Assembly (NCBI GenBank): GCA_963970005.1
Contig: CAXAMN010001114.1
Span: 806,432-870,431 of the forward strand
Reading direction: 5' to 3'
DNA length: 64,000 bases
Source of the DNA: Durusdinium trenchii
Taxonomy: Eukaryota > Sar > Dinophyceae > Suessiales > Symbiodiniaceae
A program made the position numbers and the translations under genes. This document shows positions 8,911 through 22,325 of this stretch, one piece after another. Numbering within the stretch: the stretch's first letter is position 1; every line of letters begins with the position of its first letter. Below the pieces are notes generated by a model. The model was not told the origin of the DNA, did not search any database, and saw only the letters and a list, made by a program, of their open reading frames with translations.

Positions 8911-11900
8911 TTGGTAATAACCTTCGACACATTGTTCTGCTTGAGGTATCTCTTCAAGGTGGCCAGCCTTCAGTTGCAAGCGGGCTGCGTATCTAAACAC
9001 CACATTTCATTGATGATTGATGATTCATCAAGCAAACACCAAAATTGTGAGTTCCTGAGAGCTTTGATTGAATGTAGAGTCCATCTATCATCTACCTACC
9101 CAAAGTCGCTATCAAGGAAAACGTAACAAACGGTGCCCAACACAGCAGTTGAGGTCGGTCACCTTTCAGGTATGTTATCGCCTACTTTATTGTTTGTTGC
9201 CCGTCGCTGCCCCATGAAGTCAATACATATACACCGAATACGTGACATACATATCATACATGTTCATAGGCTCTCATTTCTCATTAGCAAAACAACATGA
9301 TCACAGGGCATATGCGGCCTCCTTGTCGATACACCCTAGCAGGATGAGCGTGGTTGATTTTGCACACGGATTGCCATGTCGTGAAAATAGAATGAATATC
9401 AAATGCACCTGACTGCTGCATCATGCTGAATATTACTTTAATGCTGTCCAGTAGCTGTCTTGCCCCGCTTCCTCCGATGATGTACTGCTGAGTAAGTCCG
9501 CTGGTGAAAACGCCAAGCAAAACCAAGGCAATGACAAAAATTGTCAATCCAATGACCACCTCGGGCTTTCGGAAAGTTTCTGCATCCTGTTTCAGATCTG
9601 ACTTTTGGCAAATTTTCTGGGCCAACATGAGTGGTGGAGCTCCACGGAATCCCAACAACTCCGGCGGATCAATTCCAAACCCATGGTGCCACCCGCCATT
9701 CCACTTCCCGATGAAGGAGATGATCAATGGGAAATCCCCTGCCTCGTGTGGGTATACCAGGGTCATCCCAAACAAAAGTCCAGTTGGCGGAGCCCACTCG
9801 GGCGAGCAAAGTAAAGCTGAACATGTCAAAGCCGTGGGTGTGGTACTTTTCTGAATCTAATTACACACGGAAGACAAAAGACCTACCTACAGTAAGTAAA
9901 GTAATAAGTAATATGCAGTCAAACGGCACTGTGTTCAAGGACTACTTAAATTTCTCAATGAATGAATGTCTTGATTACCTGATGAACACACATACACACA
10001 TTTCTCTTTTGGAACCAAGCTTGATTTCTTTCAGTGCTTCCCCATTCACCACATTCCTTTAAACACAGATTCTCCAGGTGACTGCGAACAACCGCTCAAT
10101 GGGCGAGGCTGGATATATCTCATCCATGCCACCTGACCGCAGGTCGATTGCACGAAGGGGACCCGTGGCTGTTCATGAAGCTGTGGGGAGATCATTTCCT
10201 CTGTCGCTAGCAGGAACTGACTGAAAAACAAAAAACAAGGAAACAAAGGAAAATAGACCCCTTCAAAAGACAATGCAAATCTTTATTGTATACATGATGT
10301 CCACCTAAAAGCCTGGCTTGAGATTTGACTTCATCTAGTTCTCGAAGTCACTGCGCAACACCACATCCCCAGGCTGAGAGCTGGCTGCCACTACTAGACT
10401 ACACTCCCTGATCATGGACGTGGAAACTTAATGGCCCCTTTATATAGACCTTTCTTTGGATTACCATTTCCCACACATATATGGATTTCCATTGTTTTCC
10501 ACTTCCATGATTATGTATGTCAGGGAGTCTAAACTAGACCTCCCGGCCTGAGAACTGAGTCAAAGCCCAATGAAGGGAGGCCAAATACTGTGCATCCACT
10601 CCTCCAAGCAATAAAATCAGAATCAACTGATAGGTGCTGCCAGCCAAAAACTCCAAGCCTGCGAATTACGCAGTCCACATGTCAAATGCACCAGGCCAAC
10701 ACTCAAATGCGAATCATCATAAGGAACTGGTGAGGAAGCAGTGTCTTCATCTCTGCACCACCCCATGTGAGCCCACTGAGTCTACTTCATCAAAAGCACA
10801 TTCAAAATGTCGGCCGTGTAGAGGTCCTGCAGTAGCCAATTCTGCCTTTGCAACCCAGGTGTCACTTGAATCACGGTTGCCGATGGCAAACCAAAGACAT
10901 CCGGTGAAATGGGATATTGTCAGCAACACCTGAGCGGTCTGGGTCTGAGCTGGCTAGGCGCGGCTAGGCGTTGAAATGATCCACATGGAATGCGTTCATG
11001 GAAGGATGGTCGCAAGTTTATGCAGGATCCATGACGACACCCTCAAACACCTTCAATCACCTCCATATTTAAGCATTGATAATTCAACGTATACCACTAT
11101 ATACATACATAATATGTATTGTGTACAATATAAATATACTCGTGTTATTTGACTTATATAACGTTAAGAGGTATATCAAGTAAGCACCCTTGTCTATTGC
11201 ACGAAATGTTCTCCTGGCTGGTGGAAACTTCAGACCTCCAAATCTGCTTCCTCTTTTGGAGACGACAACTTCATTGCTTGGAACTAGCCTAGCTGAGCTT
11301 GTCCCCGTACTTCACCACCCAATCACCGACGGAGTTTCCCAACACTCGGAGTCGTCGCATGATTAATTCGCCCAGGTGACCACAGTGACCTTGGTCACCT
11401 GCACCACGGGGCCCAAGGCTTCCGATTGGATCCGCTCGGTCACCTGGGGGAAGGCAGGACCCCTCAGCATGAATGGGAGCTGACAAAGAAAGCTTAATAT
11501 CAAAATACCTATGGTGCCATAGAGCCAAAATATATGTGATCAATGAAGTGGAATCCGAGAATTGCACACGTTGCCACCATGCTGGAGGACTAACACCGCA
11601 CCAAGCCGCTCACAAGGATGTTGAGCCCTTTTTGCACTCTTGTGGCAAATCATCTTGGTTAGTTGGTTCTTGCTGGCTCCTTGAACCCAGCATCGTTGCG
11701 GGCTTCAGGGAGTCCAAACCAAATCGTTCGAACACTTCGACAACCCCACGCTCTCCCTCGACTGGTCCCATGGTCCAAGTGGCATTCGCAATGATCTCCT
11801 GCATGCGCACCAAGCGCAACAAGCGCACGATACGGATGATGCGGGTACTCCGTGCCAAAGTGAGCATGGAAGTGCCTGGCATCGTCGGAGACTAAGGAGG

Positions 11901-14900
11901 CATCTGCTCGAAGGAGATCCGGCAGAGTTCAGGCATCCAAGCTTTCCGAGACTCCAAAGCTTTCGGAGACTCCACTGAAGTCCACATTGAGCCCAACAGT
12001 GAGCAATCAGTCTTGAGAGATCTCCACGTGCTTAGTGCCAAAGGTGGCACGTTAGACTGTTAGAAGGCCCAGTGTTGTCGCATTGCGGGCAACGTTTTCA
12101 TCACCCTGTACCAGAAATTTGCGGCGTAACGTCTAAACATCATGTGCAGTGAGTGTGCCGATTTTGTGCATAGGTTTGGTGCAGTGTGTCTACGTCACCA
12201 TGCTCCTGTTCATCGTCCACTTGTGATATTTTTTGTGAAGCTATGGAGTATCGAGCCCACGGGTAACAATGTCCAAGCGAGACAAGATCACAAAACTAGA
12301 CCAAAGCAACTCTCACACAAAGTTGCATAGACTCTTAAATCATGCATGACATCTTTTCCAGCACTTATTTGTCAAGAACTTGTTCTCTGGTGCAATCACC
12401 ATGCTGGGACTGGATCCACGGCCTTGTTGACTGGATCTAACTTCACACTTCCCAACGCGATTGCAGCTGCCTCCAGATGAGAAAATCACTTCCGACCAAT
12501 CTGAGCACACCTGGCGGGATGGCACACATTGCACCGCACACGTCAATCAAAATATACACTAAGTACTACACGTTGAAAAGGTTTCTCACCAAACTTAACC
12601 CTCCCAGACTCTCTTTATAAGGATTCCAGTCAACATCTATAAATGTATGAATGGCCCTTCCTTTCGGGGTTGCTCCCCCGCGCTCTTTTGAGATTGGCAG
12701 GCTCTTTTTTTCCCTGCGCTTCCCTATAAAACACACTTCTCCGCAGCCCAGCTGCAATCAGCAAGTCCATGGCCAACCAGGTCTTGGCATAGCGCTTCCT
12801 TGTATGACTGGCTTCATGGAACGGGGCTGGACCAGTGGCGCACAGAATGTATGGAGCTATAGCTTAACAGCTGAAAAATAATGGAAGTGGAGAATGGCCA
12901 TGGATATACATGTATATATACAGTATATATATATATGGTTATATATAGTTATAAATATATATTATATATATACCACTATTGTCCTCAATCAGTTTCCACT
13001 GCCTTAGCAATTTGGTGTGTAGTGCTGCTGGATCTCTGGCTACAGGTCTGTTTCCGATCTTTTGACTCTCCCCATGGCGACGACAACATATCGGCAGTCT
13101 CACTTGCCACTCTCAAGGCCCATATCGCATCATCACAGAAGCTTGTGACTATCATCCTTTTATGGCAAACGCTTCTATGGATAATTCCACATCTTCCCAT
13201 GGTGGCCAAAGGCCACCATGGAGAGTCTGATCACCCGTGATGTTGTCCCATATTTCTCCATTCCACCCACCACTTGGTGATTTGGTGATCTCTTTGGATT
13301 TCCCAAGTTTGGCACTTCTGGCTTGCCCCATCTTGCGCCAAGTGTCAAGATGGTCCTGAGGTCATACTCCACTGATCCGTCGGCACGGACCACACCAGTC
13401 GAGCACGAGAAGCAAATGTCGAAGGTCCAAAACATGCGTGTCCTGAGCCAAGCCCAAAGAGTTGAAGGGCAAAGATATGGGTGTGCTTTAGAATGGGGAG
13501 GCATCCAAACGATGAGTTTTGGTATGTTTTCCTTCTTCGAGGAGGTCTTTGTGCCATGAACGGACCAACATCCATACCATGGGACCATGGGATGTTAAGA
13601 GCGCCTTAATCCTTACAGTAATATACTAGTAAAAAAAGTATTATATGATCCAAGAATATCCAAGAATACTTCCAGGAATAAGGATCACTCGGGCTTCTAC
13701 GACCTTCTGGGTCAAAATATCTATGTACTCATCAGGCCTCTCCACCAACCTGAAGTCAAGCTCCCTAGAAGTTCTGGAATGTTCTGGACTCCTTTGGCAC
13801 GGTGGGATGCTTATGTCATGGTGGTGATGTTTGTGGTGTGCTCCAGCCAACCCCCACCCTCACGACCCTCAGCCCAACGTCAGATTCTGGCCCTGCCCAA
13901 GCATCGTCCACTCCATAAAGTCCAAGAAGAGGTTTTCAGGCAACGCGTATGCCTGCCTGTGGGGACGCTTACCCACCCCCCCCGCCAAAAAAAAGGTGTT
14001 CCATGGTTTTCGTATATTGTCCATACGTGGCAATGGCATGCAATGGCCCATTGCAACACGGTTTTGGATCGAGCCAAGCCACCTCAAAGATTGCTCAAGT
14101 GACTCAAGCGGTGTGTGTGTGTGTCACTGTTTCTTCTTCCGGCTCTCTTTTGTGGCCCTTTGGATGGCAGTGAAGCGGCTCATCGCCGCAAATCCAAGGC
14201 ACATGGGGATCATGACCATGTCATAGAGCACCATGATTAAGCTTCCCAAGTCCCAACCGATGCGAATCTTCCTGGCTTCAGTGCCACGGGGCTTCCCCGA
14301 TGATGCGATGTTAGGCCCCACCAGCAGGTAGTCTCTGTTCTACCTTCTCTACCCTCTGTCATCAAGTCTCTGCATGATTGCCGTTGGACTGCTATTCTGT
14401 GAGTCCTATTGCCGTCATCAAGGAGGGTTTCGTCGATGCATTAAGAACGATGAATCAAATCAGCAAACATTTATATAGGTGACATCAATGGCCAAAGCTG
14501 TTTGGTTGGCCTCAGCCAAGCAATCAAACATAGGAATTTCTGACAAAACTACCGGAGGCAACACAGTACTGTAAAAGCTCTGTCTGTGTCTGGTCAAATG
14601 CTCACAGCCCACTTGCCAAAAGGCTTTGATGAAGAATCCAATGATCCAAAAGCCTCCACCATAGCCACTGAACAAAAAGATCACCATGAGTCACCCCAAC
14701 ACCCCAACCACTCCCCAACATCGTCCAGGAGTCCCATCCGGATTCAGCACCCAGCCATGTGCAGGAGGTTCTTGATATTCATCCTCTTCTTCGCGAAAAG
14801 GCATGGAACTCTCCGTCTCGGCCTGACGGACCCGGAGGTTCCGGAGGTTCCGGAGACCCCCGGTGGCGCAGAGCCACGGAGGTTCGGACCCACCTAACTG

Positions 14901-15142
14901 GCCGGACGATTGGGGGTTGCATCCGCCAAGCCGAAGGGATATGAATACGGTAGATGATAGATTTCATCTTGAGACTCTTTGGGTTTAGCCTTCCCCTCCC
15001 CTGCGTGTCTTACGTTTGCCCTCCCCTCTGCTTGGGCTCTGCCCAGCCTGACTCCCACGCTTCATCTTCCGCATCTGCTTCTCGTTCGCACGCCACAGCT
15101 CCAACAATTCGAACCTGTCGCCCCGGTGACCATCGCTGAAGA
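8911..15142 (-). CDS. Six-transmembrane voltage-sensor ion channel, multi-exon
   Basis: At least eleven exons follow the order of the Kv/CNG-type channel superfamily. Two probable N-terminal exons: 15014-15142 (RGDRFELLELWRANEK) and about 14712-14822 (HGWVLNPDGTPG). S1: about 14187-14334 (WDLGSLIMVLYDMVMIP). Linker and S2: 13906-13952 joined to 13356-13442 (ALPENLFLDFMEWTTRMFWT). End of S3: 12438-12510 (DWSEVIFSSGGS). S4: 11768-11875 (ARSTRIIRIVRLLRLVRM, arginine at every third position). S4-S5: about 11331-11411 (GELIMRRLRVLGNS). S5: 10827-10929 (VLLTISHFTGCLWFAIG). Pore: 10083-10168 (SGGMDEIYPASPIERLFAV). S6: 9456-9559 (IGLTIFVIALVLLGVF). C-linker: 8911-8967 (LATLKRYLKQNNVSKVITK). Most joins keep phase using GA, GC or GT donors. 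The filter is not GYG, so ion selectivity cannot be assigned. The exon for early S3 and any cyclic-nucleotide domain were not found. The family call is firm; the exact gene ends are not. Confidence 0.8.
12905..12975. repeat. AT-rich microsatellite in a channel intron
   Basis: TATATACAGTATATAT followed by interrupted TA runs, inside the intron between the S2 and S3 exons of the channel gene. Able to form cruciforms; no other signal. Confidence 0.75.
13197..13221. repeat. Perfect 11-bp hairpin, 3-nt loop
   Basis: CCATGGTGGCC, AAA, GGCCACCATGG. Intronic to the channel gene. Function unknown. Confidence 0.85.
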
Positions 15143-15309
15143 CTCGAGCACCCCAAAAACATTTCAACCAAATAATACCAAATAGACCTTGCCGAAGTCC
15201 GAAGTTCTGAAATCAAACCCGGAGAAGGCATAACACCAAGCACGACATGGGCATTGGGTTTTCCCTCCAGATCTGATAGCCGATAGCCGAAGCTCCGGGA
15301 CTGAATGTA

Positions 15310-15855
15310 GGACACCCTCTGGGGAAGTCCTGGTGACAGCTGTGCTGTGCAGTTTCGTGGGAGCTTTTCGGAGATGGATCGCACAAAAACCGGAGGAGCA
15401 ACATGTGCACAAGGCACCAATCAAATCATGGGACCCATATGCACCCATGAGCGCCAAACACTCCAGCAACTGCGCACATCAACTTGTCTCAACCAAATGA
15501 GCAGGCTTGGGGTTGCTGTACATGAGTTGACTTGTCTAAGGAGCTCGCGAATCAATGTCTCACATGGTGTAACATGTTGTAACTATACTATACATGTTAT
15601 ATATATATGTTATGCAATCTGAACTTGGGAACGAACATCACGCTTCAAGTATGTCTTTAATTCTGCCCTTGGAGATCAAAACGGGTGAAGCCCCCGCACC
15701 CGGGTGTCCGGGGCCAAATTCCGAACGCTTGGCCGACTTCGCGGTCGAGTGCCAGGGCACTGCTCTTCCCCTGCAATGGTACTTCGTCCGCTGTCTGAGT
15801 CAGAGTCATCACCGTCTTCCTGGCACTGAGCACACTCTCCCCCGAACAGGTCGAG
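15310..15855 (-). CDS. Two candidate exons of an unknown gene
   Basis: The reverse strand encodes PPVFVRSISEKLPRNCTAQL at about 15310-15400, and an acidic stretch with GGECAQCQEDGDDSDSDSGR at about 15690-15855. Both are compositionally protein-like. They lie just upstream of the channel exons and could be its N-terminal part or the end of a preceding gene. No domain is recognised and the splice ends are not settled. Confidence 0.3.
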
Positions 15856-15978
15856 ATTTAGCACGGTGCAAAAGAAAAAGGATGATCAAAATGACAGGTA
15901 CTTCTTGTTGAAGGTGTATTGGAATCTTGTCTCTCCAGCAAGCCTCTTGCATTTCTATTTAATTGTTTGTTGTGCATT

Positions 15979-16001
15979 TCTCTCTCTCTCTCTCTCTCTC
16001 T
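15979..16001. repeat. (CT)n microsatellite
   Basis: About eleven CT units. Similar tracts at 37797-37817 and 63021-63040. Confidence 0.95.
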
Positions 16002-16844
16002 TTCGCTGCAAGCATTGAACAAAGAAAAACATGTGCACATCTGAAGTCACGAACAAGTCTTCGTCCCTTCTGGACTGAGCATCTTGCAGTGAAGGATGAA
16101 TCAACTTCTGTTCTGAATTTGATTGTCCCGCTCATGGCTCTCATTCTGCTTTGGTAGTTCCCAAGAGTTCATGACAAGTTTTTCACAAGAGAGTCTCAGT
16201 CTGAGATGGGTTTCCTACGGTTTCCTGTCTTATCCTGGATCTATTTAGTCATTCGCGAATGTCAAATGGCAAACGGGTCGTGGATGTCCACTGAGAAGCC
16301 GACCTTCAAGCACTTTGTGTACAAAGACCCCACACCGATTCCAGGCCAACCTTTCTATCGAACCATCTGGCAAACGTATACAAAATGCATCCCTCTCGAA
16401 GGCCCCTGTCCTCGAAAAAGTGGATCACAAGGAACATAATGGTTCCAAGATGGTTGCTCTGCAGCCACGATAACACCATAGCTTCTCCTAAAACTCCCTT
16501 TGGTTAACTTGAATACCACTTCTGCAAGTCTTTTGCTGCAGGGAAACTCGATTGTAGAAGCTTATCGGGATTCCAAGCCCATACTCCTAACTGTAGCATC
16601 CTTATAGTTATAGTGAAAGTACTGTAGTGAAAGTCAATGTCCCTCAAACTGTTTCAGCTTCTCGTGACATTGAATCAGGCCCGAAGTGTGACGGAACGGA
16701 CTCCTCCTTCATGCTTCCTAGCCCGCTAGTAGTGCTATCCAGGACCATCCGATCGTAGCAAAAACCCAGCAATCACAAGCGCCGTTGGGGTGTGCCATGC
16801 GGCTTGCTGCTGTAGAAACAGCTTGGCATTGCTTATCGACTCTT

Positions 16845-16943
16845 ATCGACTCCCGTCGCGACACCGCGCCTTCGCAGGTCTCTCAGGGCGTTCCTCTGAA
16901 GGAGAGCCCGGCAGAACGCTCACGTTGCGTTTCAGCACCTGAC
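16845..16943 (-). CDS. Possible C-terminal exon
   Basis: After a CAG acceptor the reverse strand reads VLKRNVSVLPGSPSEERPER, then PAKARCRDGSR and a stop. Short, basic, no family recognised. The surrounding 15.9-17.3 kb holds nothing else I can support. Confidence 0.25.
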
Positions 16944-17319
16944 GGTGTGACAAAAACGGTGCCAACAGTTATGAAGATTTTCGGACCTTAGCGATTGGGT
17001 ATAAGCAGTCATATCGTCTGCGGCTGGAAGAATCTCAAAAAGTTCATGAAGAATTGGACCACTGAGAGTTAGAGTTCAAAAATGAGCCCCGGAACGGCAC
17101 ACTTTTGCATGGGTACAGTGGCAGTCCAGGCATAGGTTACTAGGTTGCGTGTGGCTCCCGTTCCTTTCGCAAAACCTATGTGCCCCGTTCACGGCCTGTC
17201 GGTTCTTCCCACTTTGTGGTGGCTGCGCTTGAGCGATCTCGTTTTGTGGCATCGGCTTCCTGAGTTCGCCCGTTCGGCCAAGGCCCAATGGAGGTGGGGC
17301 ACGGACCACAAATCAATAG

Positions 17320-17475
17320 CGTCCTTGCTCCTAGTAGATCCTAGTCGTAAGAATGCTACTCGATGCCAGGAGCCCCGCAAGGCCAGGAGCCCCTAGTAGC
17401 GTCCTTGCTCCTAGTAGCGATGCCCTTTGTTACTACTAGCATCCTTGTTCCTAGTAGCGATGATTCCACCATGCT
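17320..17475. repeat. GCTCCTAGTAGC repeat island
   Basis: Dense short copies of GCTCCTAGTAGCGATGCC and its partial inverse GGCCAGGAGCCCCTAGTAGC. The same family lies at 24080-24200 and 58115-58190, with variants at 21340-21440 and at both ends of the intron at 52648-53338. CTAGTAG and CTACTAG are close to palindromic, so the island can fold. Likely a small dispersed nonautonomous element. Confidence 0.75.
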
Positions 17476-17859
17476 GCAGGCCCTCCGCAACGCACGGCGA
17501 TGCCCTTGCTCCGTTCGTTTTTGATGCCCGAAAGTTCCGTTCGTAGCATCCGTGGGAGCCACGGTTCCAAATGATTCCACCTGGTTGCAACTCTGTGGTT
17601 GCTGCATGCTACTGCTGCAAAGGTTGCCATCCCTGCTTTGCAATGATCCGGAACTCTTCAACAAGTAGTGCCCTTGCGCCCATTGAGGACTATGGAGTTG
17701 AATGTCTTAACCAAACTGCATCCACTCAACAACACAATAATAAGAATCCGACGGTATACCGTAGGTCTTCAGGTTCCCCCCTGAAGTGCTTCACCACTTG
17801 GGGGAGCAAAAACTCGGGGCCATGTGCTTGCTAGGACCATGATGGAGCATGGATAGCTG

Positions 17860-18130
17860 ACTTTTGGATGGGGCAGGGGCAGCATTGAATACAGGCCGGC
17901 CCCCATTCCAATTCCGTTCAATGTGTTCAATACCACATAGCTTTTCACCACGCCCTTCTACAACCCCGTGCCCCATCGCAAAGCCAGGGTTCCAGGGCTC
18001 CGGGTTCTGCATGGCTGCGCCCGTGGGGACCCAGGCCATAAAAGCTTGCCAGGCCCCACCTGTGGATGAGGCGTTGGAGCGGTTTTTCTCCTTCGTGACC
18101 GGACAACGCGCTTTAAACAAAAAGAAGGTG
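17860..18130. other. Region open on both strands, coding status unclear
   Basis: The plus strand reads AAPVGTQAIKACQAPPVDEA then LERFFSFVTGQRALNKKK; the minus strand reads CPVTKEKNRSNASS and WQAFMAWVPTGAAMQNPEPW. Both look protein-like. As everything else here is on the minus strand, I favour that, but no domain decides it. From 18.2 to 19.9 kb I see no firm exon. Confidence 0.2.
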
Positions 18131-19879
18131 CCCAAATTTATACTGTATAATATATATATATATATTTCCAGCATGCCCAAGCGACCGGAATCCAGTCAGG
18201 AATCTTACAACGTTCCAGGGCCGCACCAAATCTCCTGCACCACCCGATCTTTCTATGTGGTGTTGCTGCTATTCCAAAATCCGACCATGTTCCCAGATGT
18301 CCCCATTGATTCACCCATTTCAGGTGAACAACCAAATCATATCGTATGGACATCACTCCTTGATGTGGCTCAATGTTCTCAATCCTTCCTTCCGCACCTG
18401 GATCTGGATTCTTGCCTCGCGCCCTCGTGCTCTTCCTGTTGTTCTGGGCAGGAGGCCTCGCAACGCGAGCAACTGGCCACAAAAGATCGTTCGGGCTTCG
18501 TTCGTGAAACATCACGAAACCAGGATGCACGAGCTGGTCCGATCGTGCCCAAAAAAACCGACCCCGGCACGCTGATAGGTACAGCGGGTACTGGTGGGTG
18601 TGTCCAAGGTACAGGAAACCTGGATAATTAATTCCTACTACTGGAACCGCACCAAACATGGGTCATGTCATCATGTCCCACAACCTGTAAACAAACCTGA
18701 AACATCCTGAAACAGAATTATATTTGGTAAGGGGGCAGGTGCTCCATTGAATTTGTTGTTGGTAACAGCTCAGAAGTCTTAACTCTCCAGTCACCTGGAT
18801 ATAAAGGCCTTTGGCATCCACTATGTTGATGAAACATGCACCGCTCTGTTTAGGCCGTGCACTCTGGGCAAAAAACTCAGCAAAATAGATGCCCAATCAT
18901 TCCCAATGATGCAAGAAACTCAAGACTCTTGGTTCTGGCTCAATTCCCAAACGGTGGGGCTTTGTCCAAAATTGGGATGGATGACACAGGTGGACTCTTG
19001 GCTCGAGGCTTTCGCGAGCGCAAGAGGCGAGGCGAACTCTTCGCCAGGTCACGGGAACCCGAAGTCCTTGGAGTGGTTCTTGTGATCATCATCATCCTGC
19101 CAAGGTGGTGGGTGTATAGAGACCCCCAAATTGATAGAAAAGCAACATCCTTTCAACATGTATTGGAAACCATTGCTATATGGCTATATAATATCTATTT
19201 GGGGACCAGTATGCAATGGTGTACATCACCTTGGAACTATTGGGACACCCAAATAACATGGTGGAATAAGTGGGTTGGAGCCAACCTTTTCTTTTAAAGG
19301 CGGTGGCAGGCAGGATCCTGCTCGTTAACAGCAAGTGTTCAAGACTGCTATCTTTGGATAATAAACAGTGAATGTTACTCCATGTTACTTCCAATGCAAT
19401 GTTGGATAGCGGTTTCGCCTGCTAGTTGCCCATGGTTCATAAATGTACTTGCCCAACTAGAGGGTGGCAGTGGACCAGTAGATGTGTGTGAGAAACAGTT
19501 CATCGTGCAAGCCCGGTCGCTAACACTACGGTAAAAATAGCACTGGGGCATGTGGTCGGTTGACTCTTACTGTATGACACCACACGTGTGGCGATACAAC
19601 ACCTCAAGGGTACGCCGTCTTCTGGGTGGGTGGGTGTTATCCATGGTAGTCTATTTCACGCCTCTTGCACCGCACAAAGGCTGTTGACTTGCAGCCAACT
19701 TGTTGAAAACAGGGTTCAACAGGACAGCTGCGTTTGTTTAGAGTTTGGGGTGTCCTCCACCATCGTCTGGGTGTTACCCAAACATTTGCACATGCGATTT
19801 CCATGGAAGGCAACATACCTGTGGGTCATTGGTTGATCAACCGAACCGCGCCAGTGCCACTTGGGCCCACTGTTACCTG

Positions 19880-21330
19880 AAAGGCGGTGTAGGCTGTCCT
19901 GAAAGGCATTGTTCCTTCCGCGCTTGGGTTTCTTCTTCTTGTCCGGCTTCTCCATGTTTTGGAACATGACCTCACAATGCACGGAGCCGCTTAGTGCGGT
20001 GACCGAAGGATTTTGATCCACATCGATCAGTCCAAGCAACAAAGGCATGCAAACGGTCCCCGGCCGTTATGAATACGTTCCCAGCTGCCACAGACTGCAT
20101 CAGCAATGAACAAACCATGTCAAAGCAACTGCTAACCTAATTATGTGATGTTTGGATAGATGTTCTGGATCTCGCACACGTTGCCACGCTCTGCGAATGT
20201 CTTCCGCCCCTCTCACCTCTCTGTGACTGTGAAAGCAAACGCGCAAGCACGGCGTGCATCTGAATCGCTTGATCAACTGCAGATCGTTCTTTTTGATCTT
20301 CATCCAGGTCGCTTGCTGAGCAGCTTCAGTGGACTTCAAGCCCAGCTTCTCCCGCAAAAGCATGTTCTCCTTGAGACGGGTTATCTTCGGCCCCAGAAAA
20401 TGAGCTGCAGGGGCGACCAGCGGCACATGGAGACCAAAAAACATGCACTTCCAGAATTGCTAGCACAGGGCCCGGGCAAGTGGGAACATGACAAAGTGGA
20501 ATAAGAACTATAGACTGAATACACCAAAATGGTTCAAGATGTTTAGGTTTAGGTGCCATTGATCATTATCCTATATTACTTTATTATACTATATACACTC
20601 AATACGGCGAGTACACCTTGTGACATCTCAATCTGGATTCACAGCTGCGAGCATCCACTCTTCCACAGAACGGGTCTCTTCATGTCTCTTCATACCATTG
20701 CTCACAATACAGGGCCTGCATGGCCTGTGCCACAGCAGTCAGCAAAATCATAGATCATACGCAGTTAGAGAACGGTGCCAGCCTTGCACTGAATGGACGG
20801 GGAAAGGTTTCACTCTATCTAAGGCCCTGCCAAGTGACTCAACGACCCCCACTGCACATCCGCACCTTCCCAGCACTCCCTGCTGCAAAGCCTCTGCCAT
20901 GAGATTTGCTACTTCAAACTCTTGGGACTGTTGTACTTCATCCAAAGCATCCAAGTGTTGCATCAGCACCTCCCAAGGACCGTCTCAGAGGGCGGACCTC
21001 TGAAAAAAAAAGGCCGTCCTCAACCCATGTCATCCAAAGCCGGTCAAATAAACAGGATCCAAACCTCTCTAAGATCTCCAAATCCAAAACACCAAACACC
21101 AATCTCCAAACCGTCTCCAAAACACCTTGGGTCTTTCCACTCGCCGCAACGCGTGGCGTCCGGACGCCGTCCGGTCTCCACCGGCCTCCTCCGTCTGCGC
21201 TCGGAAGTCGGCCATGACCTGGCGAAGCTCGACCGACCGACCGATCACGGGTCCTCCGGAGCCTCCGGTGCTCGAAGAAGGGGAGGACTTGCCCTCCATG
21301 GGTCGATGTCTCCATGGGTCTTGCGACACA
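19880..21330 (-). CDS. Multi-exon gene of unknown function, partly coiled coil
   Basis: Four reverse-strand exons look real. About 21130-21329: GKSSPSSSTGGSGGPVIGRS then VELRQVMADFRAQTEEAGG. About 20790-20975: LDALDEVQQSQEFEVANLMA. About 20260-20415: PKITRLKENMLLREKLGLKS, a heptad-like stretch. About 19880-20045: GLIDVDQNPSVTALSGSVHC then MEKPDKKKKPKRG. The order and shared strand suggest one gene. I do not recognise a family. The helical, charged parts suggest a structural or adaptor protein, which is inference only. Confidence 0.4.
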
Positions 21331-21339
21331 TGTTATATA

Positions 21340-21440
21340 TCTGTTACAACTAGTAACAAGGGTGGCATCGCTGCGAACGGAGCGATCGGACGCTACGAAC
21401 GTAGCTCCTGGACTTACTAGTAACACGAAGCTACTAGTAT
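21340..21440. repeat. TTACTAGTAAC-type repeat island
   Basis: Copies of ACTAGTAAC, ACTAGTA and GCTACTAG with an intervening GGAGCGATCGGACGCTACG. Related to, but diverged from, the GCTCCTAGTAGC islands. Confidence 0.55.
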
Positions 21441-21864
21441 GATCATCTATGCTCATAAAGGGCCTCTCACAAGTTGAAATGACCCGATCCAAAGGACCAA
21501 TGGAATCAACACTTCTATGGCTCACTAAGTAGGGCAATGCTTCAAAAATGTTCTGCACTGTTTATATATATATATATATTGTGAGACTCTGGACATCCTT
21601 CGGTGCCAGCGATTTAACGCCCAGGTGGTGTTCTTCCGTGTCTTCAGGAACGAAAAGCACTGGCGGCTGGCCGAATTAGAAGAACCAAAGCACACAGAAA
21701 GAAACGCTCTAGAGGAGTCAGCTTGGTGTTAAATAACCTATCCCCAAACAATAATGAGATGATAAAGCATTGAATCAAATTGATACCCATTGATACACCA
21801 AATGCCGAGGAGTGTGGGTACAAGATGGGTACAAGATGCGCAAGATGGCACAAGTGGAAGACTC

Positions 21865-22325
21865 TCAGCTGGATGACCGTTCAACTCCCCAGCTCTCCAC
21901 CTTCGCCATGCACAACTCCAATTGCTCAATGGAATCCTTGGACGCTCCAACGGGGACCGGTCCAACCGGCGGACTGTGCGGGATGGATGCAGGGCAGCTC
22001 GCCCCCAAAATAAACAGAAACACGTTTAAGAAAGGACCCAAGCTTAGGACCCCTGATTTTGACAGAAGCAGGTCAGCAACTTGGGGAAACACCACTGGAC
22101 AAATGTAGCCTTTCGGAATACTGGGATAAATAAATGAAACATCGCGACACCCCGAATCACCAAATCTCTATAGGCCCTAGTCTCCTTTCGGCTGATGAGT
22201 CTCAAACCTCTGGCGATGAGGGTCCGGCAACTACAGCAATACGGCCATTTGCCTGGCAACAGCCACTCCGCCACAAACACTCCTCCCTTCCACGGACCAA
22301 CAGCCACCACTTCTTCTCCGGGCAT
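21865..22325 (-). CDS. Candidate exons of an unknown gene
   Basis: The reverse strand encodes ASCPASIPHSPPVGPVPVGA then SKDSIEQLELCMAKVESWG with a stop at 21865, and further upstream VVAVGPWKGGVFVAEWLLPG (about 22180-22320). Codon pattern is regular; no family recognised. Ends uncertain. Confidence 0.3.

Noticed and set aside
9284..9829. Single minus-strand protein of 181 residues
   Set aside because: Only 9456-9559 fits, as the S6 exon of the channel. The flanks carry an acceptor and a GC donor, so the long frame is not a gene.
17864..18631. Longest plus-strand frame in the window (255 codons)
   Set aside because: It runs through a TA microsatellite and shows no domain; the opposite strand is open as well.
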